Below, in pieces: positions 38,749 to 46,491 of a DNA stretch of 64,000 nucleotides; the stretch's first letter is position 1, and the number at the start of each line of letters is the position of its first letter. Source of the stretch: CAYGZA01 sp964354135. GTDB taxonomy: Bacteria; Planctomycetota; Planctomycetia; Pirellulales; Thermoguttaceae. Position numbers and translations under genes: made by a program. Location of the stretch: the NCBI GenBank assembly GCA_964354135.1, contig CAYGZA010000003.1:4221-68220 (forward strand). The letters run 5' to 3'. The notes under the pieces are model-generated. The model was given only the letters and a program-made list of their open reading frames with translations, did no database searches and was not told the DNA's origin.

Positions 38749-39396
38749 TCATTTCGCCGGCTTGACCGGCTTGAGCGATTGGACGAACGCCCGGAATTCG
38801 GCGGCACGCGCGGCCATGGTTTTCGCGGGGCCGTAGGCCTTGATGAAGTGGAGCTGGCCGCCCACGTCGAAGATCGCCCCCAACATGCGATAACCCGGGG
38901 ACTCTACCCCCGGCGCGAACGGCCCCCGCTGATCGTTGTAGGTTCCCGAGAAATCGACCAGGGTGACTTCGACCCCTTCGACCTTGAGCGTCTCTTGCGA
39001 ATCCTTTTCGGGCTTGCCGGAGAATTGCTGCCGCCAGCGGTCGACGTTCTCCTTGAGGCTCCCCCCGGCCACGCTCATCGTCAGCCGCCCGTCCGCCGCG
39101 TCCCCCTCTGCACGCGGCAAGGCGAACTCCGCGCGGATGAACTCGATGCGGGGGGCCTTGCGGACCCAGCTTTGCGGCGCCGTGAGACGCACCGGCCCCA
39201 GCTCCACCTCCGGGCCCGTGGGTACCGGGAGTTCCTTGCCGGGGGGCATCGAATGAAAGGCGTCGGGCGGCGGCAACGTCTCTGCGCCCTCGCCGTCCGA
39301 TTCGCTCTGGAGCCCGCGAACCGTGGCATGGCGCCTGTCCCCGCACCCCCCCGCAAGCAACACCAACAACGTCCCGATAACCAGCGTGCGAATCAT
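38749..39396 (-). CDS. Hypothetical lipoprotein
   Basis: 215 aa from ATG at 39396, behind a GGGAGAGAGAG purine run. The N-terminus is a lipoprotein signal (MIRTLVIGTLLVLLAGGC, lipobox LAGGC at about 14-18). The mature part resembles no family I can name with certainty; VRLTAPQSWVRK...RAEFALPRAEGDAADGRLTM and FIKAYGPAKTMAARAAEFRAFVQSL are like the exported planctomycete lipoproteins that bind or buffer small ligands. No catalytic motif is visible. It ends 3 bp from the convergent plus-strand gene. Confidence 0.7.
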   Translation of the reverse strand: MIRTLVIGTLLVLLAGGCGDRRHATVRGLQSESDGEGAETLPPPDAFHSMPPGKELPVPTGPEVELGPVRLTAPQSWVRKAPRIEFIRAEFALPRAEGDAADGRLTMSVAGGSLKENVDRWRQQFSGKPEKDSQETLKVEGVEVTLVDFSGTYNDQRGPFAPGVESPGYRMLGAIFDVGGQLHFIKAYGPAKTMAARAAEFRAFVQSLKPVKPAK

Positions 39397-39734
39397 GCTC
39401 ACTCTCTCTCCCCCCAAGTGCTGGGTCATGGTGCGGCGACGGCCGTCCCGGGCAACCGCACTCTCGGACGATGACCTGAAATCCGCGGCGCGGAGCCTGC
39501 CGATAAGAGTATCCGCGCGGCGGAAATTGTCCAGCGCCTTCTCGAAAGTGGGCAAGGGGACAGGTACCGCTCCAAGAGACCTCGTGACGACGCTCCGCTT
39601 TGACCTCGTGACGACATTCTGAGTCGTCACGTAGTGTTGTGCGGCTCCCGGGACGCGGTGTACCATGTTGCGACCCGTGAAACGAGGGAATGCCCACGGC
39701 GGGCCGAGAGTTGGCGACTAAAGAGGAGCACCGG
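39397..39734. other. Intergenic, ~340 bp, with short repeats
   Basis: No gene is visible. It contains two direct copies of GACCTCGTGACGAC (39578-39591 and 39602-39615) followed by the inverted partial copy GTCGTCACG at 39623-39631, and ends at the ribosome site of the truncated signal-peptide frame. Confidence 0.45.
39578..39631. repeat. Direct and inverted repeat cluster
   Basis: Two identical 14-base units GACCTCGTGACGAC, 10 bases apart, followed by an inverted 9-base match. The spacing could suit a dimeric regulator, but no regulator gene is near; it may equally be debris of a dispersed repeat. Confidence 0.4.
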
Positions 39735-39806
39735 ATGAGCCGCCGCACGAAAACGATTACCTTTCTCGTGTTGCTTGCGTCCGCGGGGGCGCACGCCGCG
39801 GAGTAA
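39735..39806 (+). pseudogene. Signal-peptide-only stub of an exported protein
   Basis: A 23-residue frame with a textbook ribosome site (GAGGAG before ATG). It encodes a complete signal peptide (RRTKTITFLVLLASAGAHA, cleavage after AHA) and then stops one codon later. The promoter-proximal part of an exported-protein gene seems to survive after loss of the rest. A functional 23-aa peptide is less likely. Confidence 0.5.
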
Positions 39807-39863
39807 ACCAACGTCCGGCGACGGCGCCCGTCCCCTTTTCGCGATGGCCCGGAGCCGCTCGCC

Positions 39864-39872
39864 GTGGTATAC
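39864..39872 (+). promoter_or_regulatory. Extended -10 promoter element before the addiction-module gene
   Basis: TGGTATACT, an extended -10 (TGnTATACT), about 40 bases before the start codon of the small antitoxin-like gene. No good -35 is visible, which is acceptable for extended -10 promoters. Confidence 0.4.
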
Positions 39873-39912
39873 TAATGGCAGCAGGTATCATCCGGTTGGA
39901 GGGACGCCCAAC

Positions 39913-40134
39913 ATGACTCCGATCGTGCCGCAACTTGAAATCGAGCGTCTGAGCATTCCCGAGCGAATCGAGTTGATCGGCCTGATCTGGGACAGCATCG
40001 TCGAGGCGGATCCGAATCTCACGATGCCGGAATGGCATCGCCGGGAGTTGGAGAGACGCCGTGCTGCCGCAGAAGCCGACCCCCAGGCGGGTATCCCCTG
40101 GGAGGACCTGCAGGCCCGTCTGACGAGGCCCTAG
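39913..40134 (+). CDS. Addiction-module antitoxin-like protein (TIGR02574 type), solitary
   Basis: 73 aa from ATG at 39913. The pattern LSIPERIELIGLIWDSIVE...PEWHRRELERRRAAAEADP...IPWEDLQARL matches the family of small putative addiction-module components, which usually precede a RelE/ParE-type toxin gene. No toxin frame follows in the 190 bp before the sialidase gene. It is therefore an orphan antitoxin or a remnant. Confidence 0.75.
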   Translation: MTPIVPQLEIERLSIPERIELIGLIWDSIVEADPNLTMPEWHRRELERRRAAAEADPQAGIPWEDLQARLTRP

Positions 40135-40265
40135 GGCGTTGCACCAGACTCTCATCTTGTGACGCGTTCCTCATCGGCTCTTCCTCTACGCGTCTGCGCA
40201 GCCACTCCGTTGCGTCAGGCACGCTACTTCAGCCCGGGGTGTAGAAACGCGGGGCCCGCGGCCGA

Positions 40266-40294
40266 TTGTCGCCCGCTGGGGCACGGGGTAGAAT
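40266..40294 (+). promoter_or_regulatory. Putative promoter of the sialidase operon
   Basis: TTGTCG, a 17-base spacer and TAGAAT (5 of 6 matches at -10). Transcription would begin near 40301, about 25 bases before the start codon. Confidence 0.5.
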
Positions 40295-40325
40295 GCGCCT
40301 GTCCAGTCGCATCAAGGAGACCGAT

Positions 40326-41447
40326 ATGAGCCAAGCCTGTTTCTCGGTGATCTTGGTGACGTGTGCCTTGGCGGGCGTCGCTGCCGGCGAGCCGGCGATC
40401 ACCCACGTGGACGTTTACGTCTCGGGCACGCAGGGCTATCACGGCTACCGCATCCCGGCGATCGAGACCGCCCCGGACGGCTCGCTCCTGGCCTTTGCCG
40501 AGGCGCGGAAGTACAGCCTGGCCGACCCGGGGTTCGGCAAGCAGGACATCGACCTGGTGCTCCGCCGCAGCACCGACGGCGGTAAGACCTGGTCGCCGAT
40601 GAAAGTGATCGAGGACCCCGGCGAGCTCTGGTCGGCGGCCAATCCGGCGACCGTGGTGGACCGGCAGACGGGCCGGGTCTGGGTCCTGTATCTCCGCTGC
40701 AAGCCGGAGCGGAACACCGAGACGGCCCGGCCGGGCACCGACGACAATCAGTTCCTCGCCCGCACCAGCGACGATAGCGGCCTCACCTGGTCCGAGCCCA
40801 TCGACCTGACCAAGGTCAGCCGCGACATGGCGGATCCCCGCTGGCGCACCAGCGTCGTTGGGCCGGGCGGCGCGATCCAGGACCGCCGCGGCCGGCTCAT
40901 CGCCCCGGTGTGGCGGTTCGAGCCGTTCGGGGACTTGGCCGTTTTCAGCGAGGACCACGGGAAGACGTGGCAGCGCGGGCAGGGCGTCCCCGGCGGCAAG
41001 GGGGGCGACGAGAACCAGGTGGTCGAGCTGGCCGACGGGCGGATCCTCATGGACATCCGCCAGAACGCGGGTCCGCACCGCTGGATGGCCACCAGCAGCG
41101 ACGGGGGCAAGACCTGGTCGGAGCCGCGGCCCGGGCTGCCGGTCTCGCCGGTGGCCTGCGCGATCGAGCGCTACACGCTCAAGGCGGCGGGCGACGACCG
41201 CGACCGGATCCTCTGGACCGGCCCGAAAGGGCCGGAGCGGATGAAGCTCGTCGTCCGCGTCAGCTACGATGAAGGCAAGACGTTCCCCGTGGAGCGGCCG
41301 ATCTCGGACAAGCACGCGGCCTACTCGGACTTGACGATCCTCAAGGACAAGACCGTCGGGGTGCTCTGGGAGCGGGGCGTCGAGCAGGGATACCAGTTCA
41401 TCACGCTCACCCGCTTCAACCGGGAGTTCCTCGAGCCGGGACCATGA
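40326..41447 (+). CDS. Exported sialidase (GH33-like)
   Basis: 373 aa from ATG at 40326 behind AAGGAG, with a signal peptide (ILVTCALAGVAAGEP). The six-bladed sialidase propeller is indicated by the YRIP arginine-triad motif near residue 40 and repeated Asp-boxes (RSTDGGKTW, TSDDSGLTW, FSEDHGKTW, SSDGGKTW). The acidic EAR motif (AFAEARK) and later Arg residues are in place. The enzyme would release sialic acid from glycans outside the cytoplasm. It overlaps the next gene by ATGA, and with it and the fucokinase fusion makes a three-gene operon. Confidence 0.88.
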   Translation: MSQACFSVILVTCALAGVAAGEPAITHVDVYVSGTQGYHGYRIPAIETAPDGSLLAFAEARKYSLADPGFGKQDIDLVLRRSTDGGKTWSPMKVIEDPGELWSAANPATVVDRQTGRVWVLYLRCKPERNTETARPGTDDNQFLARTSDDSGLTWSEPIDLTKVSRDMADPRWRTSVVGPGGAIQDRRGRLIAPVWRFEPFGDLAVFSEDHGKTWQRGQGVPGGKGGDENQVVELADGRILMDIRQNAGPHRWMATSSDGGKTWSEPRPGLPVSPVACAIERYTLKAAGDDRDRILWTGPKGPERMKLVVRVSYDEGKTFPVERPISDKHAAYSDLTILKDKTVGVLWERGVEQGYQFITLTRFNREFLEPGP

Positions 41448-42619
41448 CGAGGGAGGCGTGCATGACGCGGTTTTTTTCGGCACATCGGAAGTTCAACTCT
41501 CCTCGGGCGGTGGCCGGCTGGCTGCTGTTTGCCGCGTTGCCGGCCGCTTTCTCTCCCGCCACGGCAGCGGCCGCCGAGATGGACCGGATCAAGATTTCCA
41601 GCGACCGGCGCCACTTCATCTTCGAGAAGTCGGGCAAGCCGTTCGTGCCGTGGGGATTCAACTACGACCACGACGAGGCCGAGGAAGGCCGCCTTCTGGA
41701 AGACTACTGGGACAAGGAGTGGCCGAAGGTCGAAGAGGACTTCCGCGAGATGAAAGACCTCGGGGCCAACGTGGTGCGGATTCACCTCCAGCTCGCGAAG
41801 TTCATGACCGGGCCCGAAGAGCCGAACGCTGCGGCCTTGGGGCAACTTGCCCGGCTGCTGGCGCTGGCCGAGCGGCTGGGGCTTTACCTGGACGTGACCG
41901 GGCTGGGCTGTTACCACAAGAGGGACGTGCCGGCGTGGTACGACGCCCTCTCGGAAAAAGACCGCTGGGCCGTGCAGGCCCGGTTTTGGGAAGCGGTTGC
42001 GGCCCGCTCTGCGCCAAGCCCGGCCGTCTTCTGCTATGACCTGATGAACGAGCCGGTCGTCCCGGGCGGAAAGCGAAAGGACGGGGACTGGCTGGGACCG
42101 CCGTTCGCGGGAAAGTGCTTCGTGCAGTGCATTACGCTCGACCAGGCGGGGCGCCCGCGGCCGGCGATTGCCCGGCAGTGGACCGCGACCCTCGCCGCCG
42201 CCATCCGGAAGCATGACCCGCGCCACCTAGTCACGGTGGGGCTGGTCCCTTGGAGCCTGGATCGGCCGGGCCTGACCTCGGGGTTTGTGCCCAAGGAGAT
42301 CGCCGGCGAGGTGGATTTCATGAGCGTTCACATTTATCCGGAGAGTTCGCGGCCGCAGGAGGCCATGGAGACGCTCAAAGGTTTTGCGGTCGGCAAGCCG
42401 GTCGTGGTGGAGGAGATGTTCCCGCTGAGCTGCTCGCCGGCGGAGCTGGGGCGGTTCCTCGACGAGTCGCGAGGCACCGCCTCCGGCTGGATCGGCTTCT
42501 ACTGGGGCAAGACGCCGGAGGAGTGCCGCCGCGCCCGCACCATCGGCGACGCGATGACGCTTGGATGGCTGGAGCTGTTCGTCAAGCGGGCCGCAAGCAT
42601 GAAGGAGGCAGTGCGGTGA
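41444..42619 (+). CDS. Exported glycoside hydrolase, GH5/clan GH-A-like
   Basis: 391 aa. ATG at 41444 overlaps the sialidase stop; a second ATG at 41462 is an alternative. A long signal peptide ends near ATAAAAE. The TIM-barrel features are FVPWGFNYD, GANVVRIHLQLAKF, the acid/base motif DLMNEPV near residue 202, HIYPES, and the nucleophile candidate in KPVVVEEMFPLS near residue 325. These fit clan GH-A enzymes such as GH5. Substrate is unknown; the operon suggests host or microbial glycans. The fucokinase start codon overlaps its stop by GTGA. Confidence 0.8.
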   Translation: MTREACMTRFFSAHRKFNSPRAVAGWLLFAALPAAFSPATAAAAEMDRIKISSDRRHFIFEKSGKPFVPWGFNYDHDEAEEGRLLEDYWDKEWPKVEEDFREMKDLGANVVRIHLQLAKFMTGPEEPNAAALGQLARLLALAERLGLYLDVTGLGCYHKRDVPAWYDALSEKDRWAVQARFWEAVAARSAPSPAVFCYDLMNEPVVPGGKRKDGDWLGPPFAGKCFVQCITLDQAGRPRPAIARQWTATLAAAIRKHDPRHLVTVGLVPWSLDRPGLTSGFVPKEIAGEVDFMSVHIYPESSRPQEAMETLKGFAVGKPVVVEEMFPLSCSPAELGRFLDESRGTASGWIGFYWGKTPEECRRARTIGDAMTLGWLELFVKRAASMKEAVR

Positions 42620-45600
42620 TCGCCGGGCCGTGGGACTACCTGCTCCTCACCGCATCCAACGAGTCCCAAGCCGCCGCCTACCGGGCACAACTGGAGGTCC
42701 GCCGCCGGCTGGGACTCTTGGGGCAAGTGCGGGAGGCCCTGGTTGTGCCCGACCCCGAGGGCCGGCGCGTCGGCAGCGGCGGCAGCACCATCTGTTGCCT
42801 GCTGGAGGTGCTCAACCGCCGTCTGGGCGGGCAGCACGAGGAGTTGCGGCACCCGGAGGCGTGGAGGAACGTGTTGCAGGGCCTCCGCGTCCTCATCATT
42901 CACGCGGGGGGCGACTCCCGGCGCCTGCCCACGTACGGGCCGTGCGGGAAGGTATTCGTGCCGCTACCGGGATTGAGCGATAGCGCCCTGGGGGCAACGC
43001 TCTTCGATCGGCAATTGCCGGTCTATCTGCGGCTGCCGCCCACGGAGACCGGGGCCGGGCAGATCGTGATCACCTCCGGAGACGTCCTCTTGGGCTTCGC
43101 GCCGGAGGAAGTGAGCTTCGCCGCCGAGGGCGTCACCGGCCTGGGCTGCGAAGCCGCGCCCGAGGAGGCCAGCCGACACGGCGTCTACTGCGTGGGGCCC
43201 GGCGGGCAGGTGCGGCGGTTCCTCCAAAAACCCTCGCCGGCCGAGCAAGCCGCCCACGGGGCCGTGGACCCGTACGGCCACGCGGTGCTCGACATCGGCG
43301 TGATCCACTTCGATGCCGCCGTGGCCGTCCAGCTCCTGGAACTCTGCGAAGTCCACCCGGACGCTACGGACCGCTTGACCTGGACCGGGCCGCTCGGCGA
43401 AGCGATCCGCCGGCACGGCCTCGATTTCTACCGCGAGATCTGCTGCGCGCTGGGAACCGAGGGGACGCTGCCGGCGTACCACGCGGCGCTGCGGGCCAGC
43501 GGCTCCGCGTGGGACGAGGCCACGAGCGAGCAGGTCTTTGCCGCCGTTTCCGCGCTCCGCTGCCGGGTCCAGGTGCTCGGGCGGTGCGATTTCCTCCACT
43601 TCGGCACCATCCCGCAGCTTCTCAGCGGCGGCCGCGAGCTGGTCCGCCGCGCGGGGAGCTTTCCCGCGCCGCCGTCGTACCTGGCCATCAACAGCCGCCT
43701 GTCCGACCCGCACCTGGTGACCGGCGCGGACGCCTGGGTGGAAGGCTGCTCGATTACGGCGGCTCTCCATCTGCCGGGCAACAACGTCGTGGCGGGCGTG
43801 GACGTGGACCAACCGCGGCAACTGCCGCCGGGGGCTTGCCTGGACGTCATCCCGGGCTGGAACCGGTCGCGCGAGCCGGTGTTCTTCGTCCGCTGTTACC
43901 GCGGCGAGGACTTTGCCGACCCGGCGCCAGGGAGCCCCGCAACCCTCTGCGGCTGGCCGCTGGACCGTTGGCTGGCTGCTAGTGGGGCCGGACCCGGCGA
44001 AATCTGGGATGAGGCGATTCCGCCCGAGGCCCGCAGCGTCTGGAATGCCCGGCTCTTTCCGGCGGAGACGGCCGCCGCGGGCTACGATCACTGGTTGTGG
44101 ACGCTCGACCCGGCCGCGGCGCCGCCTGAGCATTTCGCCGGCTGGCGGCAGGCCGACCGCTACAGCATGGAGGAGATGGCCGCGCTGGCCGATCACGAGG
44201 CTTTTCATCGCCGCCGCTTCGAGAACCGCAGCGTCGAGGTCCTCGGCTCGCTAAGGCGTTATTTCCGGGCGGACAGCGGCTTCTCGGCCGCCGACTTGGC
44301 GCACCTCTTGGCCCATGCCGGGGACCCGGACGCCTGGCTGGCCGACGTGCTTGCGGAAGCCCGCCGGCACTGGGAGCGGGCGAGCGTCGAGGCGGCCGAG
44401 GAGGCCTTCGTCTTCTCGCGGATCGTCCACAGCCTGGGCTCCGCGGTTTTGGCTTGGGCCCAGGATCCCGGTGTCCGGCTGGGCAAGCTGTTTCCCGGGC
44501 TTGAGCAGGGGATGGCGCCGCCCCTGACGGAATGGCTCGCACAGTGGCGGCTCCCCTTCGAGCCTGACACGACCGTTGGACCATGGGCCGACCGCGCCCG
44601 GGCCTTGGCGTTCGAGTTTCTCAGGGGCCGGATCGTCGCCAGCGGCGAGGCTCGTGGTGAAGAACCTGCCAACGCCTTGCGGAGCGACGAGATCGTCTGG
44701 GGGCGCGCCCCGGCTCGCCTGGATCTCACCGGCGGCTGGACCGATACTCCGCCCTTCTCCCTGGAGCACGGCGGCTGCGTCCTCAACGCGGCCGTGGAGC
44801 TGAACGGGCAGCCGCCGATCCAGGTCTATGCCCGGGTGACGCCCGAGCCGGTGATCCGCTGCCGCTCGATCGACGTGGGCACGCACCTGGAGATCCGCCG
44901 CTGGGACGACCTCTTGAACTACGCCGACGCCACCTCCGATTTCTCCCTGGTCAAGGCGGCGCTGGCGATCTCCGGGTTTTCGCCTCGCGGCGGAGATCCG
45001 GCGGAACGGACATTAGAGCAAATGCTCCAAGCATTCGGAGGCGGGCTCGAAGTGACTACCCTGGCGGCCATCCCCAAGGGAAGCGGACTCGGGACCTCCA
45101 GCATCATGGGGGCCGTGCTCCTGGCGGTGATCCACCGGGTCCTGGGGCGCCCGCTTTCCCCCGACGCGCTCTTCCACGCCGTCCTGCGGCTGGAGCAGGC
45201 ATTGACCACAGGCGGCGGATGGCAGGACCAGATCGGCGGCTCCGTGGGCGGGCTGAAGCTCATCACCACGCGGCCAGGCATGGTGCCTCAAGCGGCCATC
45301 CGCTACGTCCCGGCCGACGTCCTCGACCCCGAATCGAACGGCGGGCAGACCCTCCTCTATTACACCGGCATTACGCGGCTGGCCAAGAGCATCCTCGAGG
45401 AGGTCGTGGGCCGCTACCTCGAGCGCGATCGCGAGGCGGTCGCCACCCTCGGGCACCTGCAATCGTTGGCCGAAGAGATGACCGAGGCCGTGGCCCGCAA
45501 GGACCTCCCCGCGTTCGGCCGCATGGTGGCCACGGCGTGGGAACTCAACAAGCGCATGGACCCGCACTCGACGACGGGCGAGATCGAGTCCCTGCTGGCG

Positions 45601-45792
45601 CGGCTCAGCCCGCACATCTACGGGGCTAAACTGCTGGGGGCGGGCGGCGGGGGATTCCTGCTCTTGGTCTGCCGCTCGGAGGAAGACGCCGCCGCGGTGC
45701 GCGACCTGCTCGGATCGGACCCGCCCAACCCCCGCGCAAGGTTCTTCGATTTCTCCGTGGCGAACACCGGCCTGGCGGTGAGCGTGTGTTAA
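42616..45792 (+). CDS. fkp: Bifunctional fucokinase / fucose-1-phosphate guanylyltransferase
   Basis: 1058 aa from GTG at 42616, with AGGAGG upstream and a 4-base overlap with the hydrolase gene. The N-terminal half is the L-fucokinase/GDP-fucose pyrophosphorylase domain (GSGGSTICCLLEV; IIHAGGDSRRLPTYGPCGKVF near residue 95). The C-terminal part is a GHMP kinase with the substrate segment RAPARLDLTGGWTDTPP near 695 and the ATP-binding loop PKGSGLGTSSI near 820, then GAKLLGAGGGGFLLLV. Length matches Arabidopsis FKGP (about 1055) and Bacteroides Fkp (about 950). It phosphorylates fucose and makes GDP-fucose in the cytoplasm, a salvage route. Substrate specificity might extend to related sugars. 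Confidence 0.9.
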   Translation: MIAGPWDYLLLTASNESQAAAYRAQLEVRRRLGLLGQVREALVVPDPEGRRVGSGGSTICCLLEVLNRRLGGQHEELRHPEAWRNVLQGLRVLIIHAGGDSRRLPTYGPCGKVFVPLPGLSDSALGATLFDRQLPVYLRLPPTETGAGQIVITSGDVLLGFAPEEVSFAAEGVTGLGCEAAPEEASRHGVYCVGPGGQVRRFLQKPSPAEQAAHGAVDPYGHAVLDIGVIHFDAAVAVQLLELCEVHPDATDRLTWTGPLGEAIRRHGLDFYREICCALGTEGTLPAYHAALRASGSAWDEATSEQVFAAVSALRCRVQVLGRCDFLHFGTIPQLLSGGRELVRRAGSFPAPPSYLAINSRLSDPHLVTGADAWVEGCSITAALHLPGNNVVAGVDVDQPRQLPPGACLDVIPGWNRSREPVFFVRCYRGEDFADPAPGSPATLCGWPLDRWLAASGAGPGEIWDEAIPPEARSVWNARLFPAETAAAGYDHWLWTLDPAAAPPEHFAGWRQADRYSMEEMAALADHEAFHRRRFENRSVEVLGSLRRYFRADSGFSAADLAHLLAHAGDPDAWLADVLAEARRHWERASVEAAEEAFVFSRIVHSLGSAVLAWAQDPGVRLGKLFPGLEQGMAPPLTEWLAQWRLPFEPDTTVGPWADRARALAFEFLRGRIVASGEARGEEPANALRSDEIVWGRAPARLDLTGGWTDTPPFSLEHGGCVLNAAVELNGQPPIQVYARVTPEPVIRCRSIDVGTHLEIRRWDDLLNYADATSDFSLVKAALAISGFSPRGGDPAERTLEQMLQAFGGGLEVTTLAAIPKGSGLGTSSIMGAVLLAVIHRVLGRPLSPDALFHAVLRLEQALTTGGGWQDQIGGSVGGLKLITTRPGMVPQAAIRYVPADVLDPESNGGQTLLYYTGITRLAKSILEEVVGRYLERDREAVATLGHLQSLAEEMTEAVARKDLPAFGRMVATAWELNKRMDPHSTTGEIESLLARLSPHIYGAKLLGAGGGGFLLLVCRSEEDAAAVRDLLGSDPPNPRARFFDFSVANTGLAVSVC

Positions 45793-45811
45793 GTGGGGAG
45801 GCTGCACGGGC

Positions 45812-45841
45812 TGGACAACGCCCGCCCAACGCATGTATACT
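45812..45841 (+). promoter_or_regulatory. Putative promoter of the small antitoxin-like gene
   Basis: TGGACA (5 of 6 matches at -35), an 18-base spacer and TATACT. Located about 95 bases before the 78-aa gene. Confidence 0.5.
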
Positions 45842-45933
45842 GGTGTAGTTGCGTCGAGATTCGTAGGTCCCTCGGCGGAGGCTAGCCATGCCGTTCGTGA
45901 GAAACCGCAGAGTGGCTGGAAGGAGACAGGAAT

Positions 45934-46170
45934 ATGAGCACAAGCCAGGAACTGCGCCAGGTCACCAAGGAGAGGATCGACCGCCTGTCGCCCGGACAAC
46001 TCAAGGTTGCCGCGGAGTTCCTGCAATACCTGCAGGAGCGGGCCGGTGAGGAGGCGACTGCCGAGCTGCTGAAGGTCCCCAGCCTGCTCGCAGACTTGAA
46101 GCGAGCGGAGAAGGATCGAAAGGCCGGCAAGGGAAAGAACTGGCGCGAGGTCCGCAAGGAGTCGACGTGA
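45934..46170 (+). CDS. Small antitoxin-like protein
   Basis: 78 aa with GGAAGGAGACAG before the ATG. The sequence (RIDRLSPGQLKVAAEFLQYLQERAGEEAT...) resembles the small helical proteins with an LS-x-E/Q-L-hydrophobic-x-FLxYL core that precede toxin genes, such as DUF2281-type antitoxins. The next frame starts on its stop codon (GTGA) as in a TA pair, but is only 39 codons. No DNA-binding domain is certain. Confidence 0.6.
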   Translation: MSTSQELRQVTKERIDRLSPGQLKVAAEFLQYLQERAGEEATAELLKVPSLLADLKRAEKDRKAGKGKNWREVRKEST

Positions 46171-46286
46171 CGGAGCTGCTCGTCCGGCCGTTCAAGCCGA
46201 ACGAACAGACGCAGCGGATCCTCAAGGACTTGCCCAAACACCAGCCCATTCCGCTCGAGGAGCTCAAGAAACACAAGGATCTGTGA
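46167..46286 (+). CDS. 39-residue frame coupled to the antitoxin-like gene, possible toxin remnant
   Basis: Starts with GTG overlapping the preceding stop codon and encodes a basic peptide (VRPFKPNEQTQRILKDLPKH...LEELKKHKDL). No family is recognised. Because real toxins are 80 aa or more, this may be a truncated toxin or a short partner of the upstream gene. Confidence 0.4.
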   Translation: MTELLVRPFKPNEQTQRILKDLPKHQPIPLEELKKHKDL

Positions 46287-46331
46287 CGCTCCTCATGGAA
46301 TCGCCGGCGGCACTGCGCCCGAGACGGCTTT

Positions 46332-46392
46332 CAGCAGTCAGCCTTCAGCCTTCAGCATCGAACTTTCTGACCTGGAGACATGCTGACTGCTG
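46332..46392. repeat. Low-complexity inverted repeat
   Basis: CAGCAGTCAGC and its reverse complement GCTGACTGCTG flank a 39-base spacer with short CCTTCAG repeats; TAGCTGA tandem copies follow up to about 46420. This is typical of dispersed intergenic repeats. Confidence 0.55.
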
Positions 46393-46431
46393 ATAGCCGA
46401 TAGCTGATAGCTGATAGCTGCTCACCAACGA

Positions 46432-46459
46432 AGCGGCCCGGCAGGATCGCCGGGCCGCT
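46432..46459. terminator. Strong hairpin downstream of htrA
   Basis: A perfect 11-bp stem (AGCGGCCCGGC / GCCGGGCCGCT) with a 6-base loop, 33 bases beyond the protease stop codon and between convergent genes. There is no T-tract. A bidirectional terminator is likely. Confidence 0.65.
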
Positions 46460-46491
46460 GGAGGCTTGGGTGATTCACCGAGTGGGGAACA

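Noticed and set aside
46314..46424. Possible CRISPR-like repeats (CCTTCAG, TAGCTGA)
   Set aside because: Units are 7 bases long and directly tandem with no spacers; this is low-complexity intergenic sequence.
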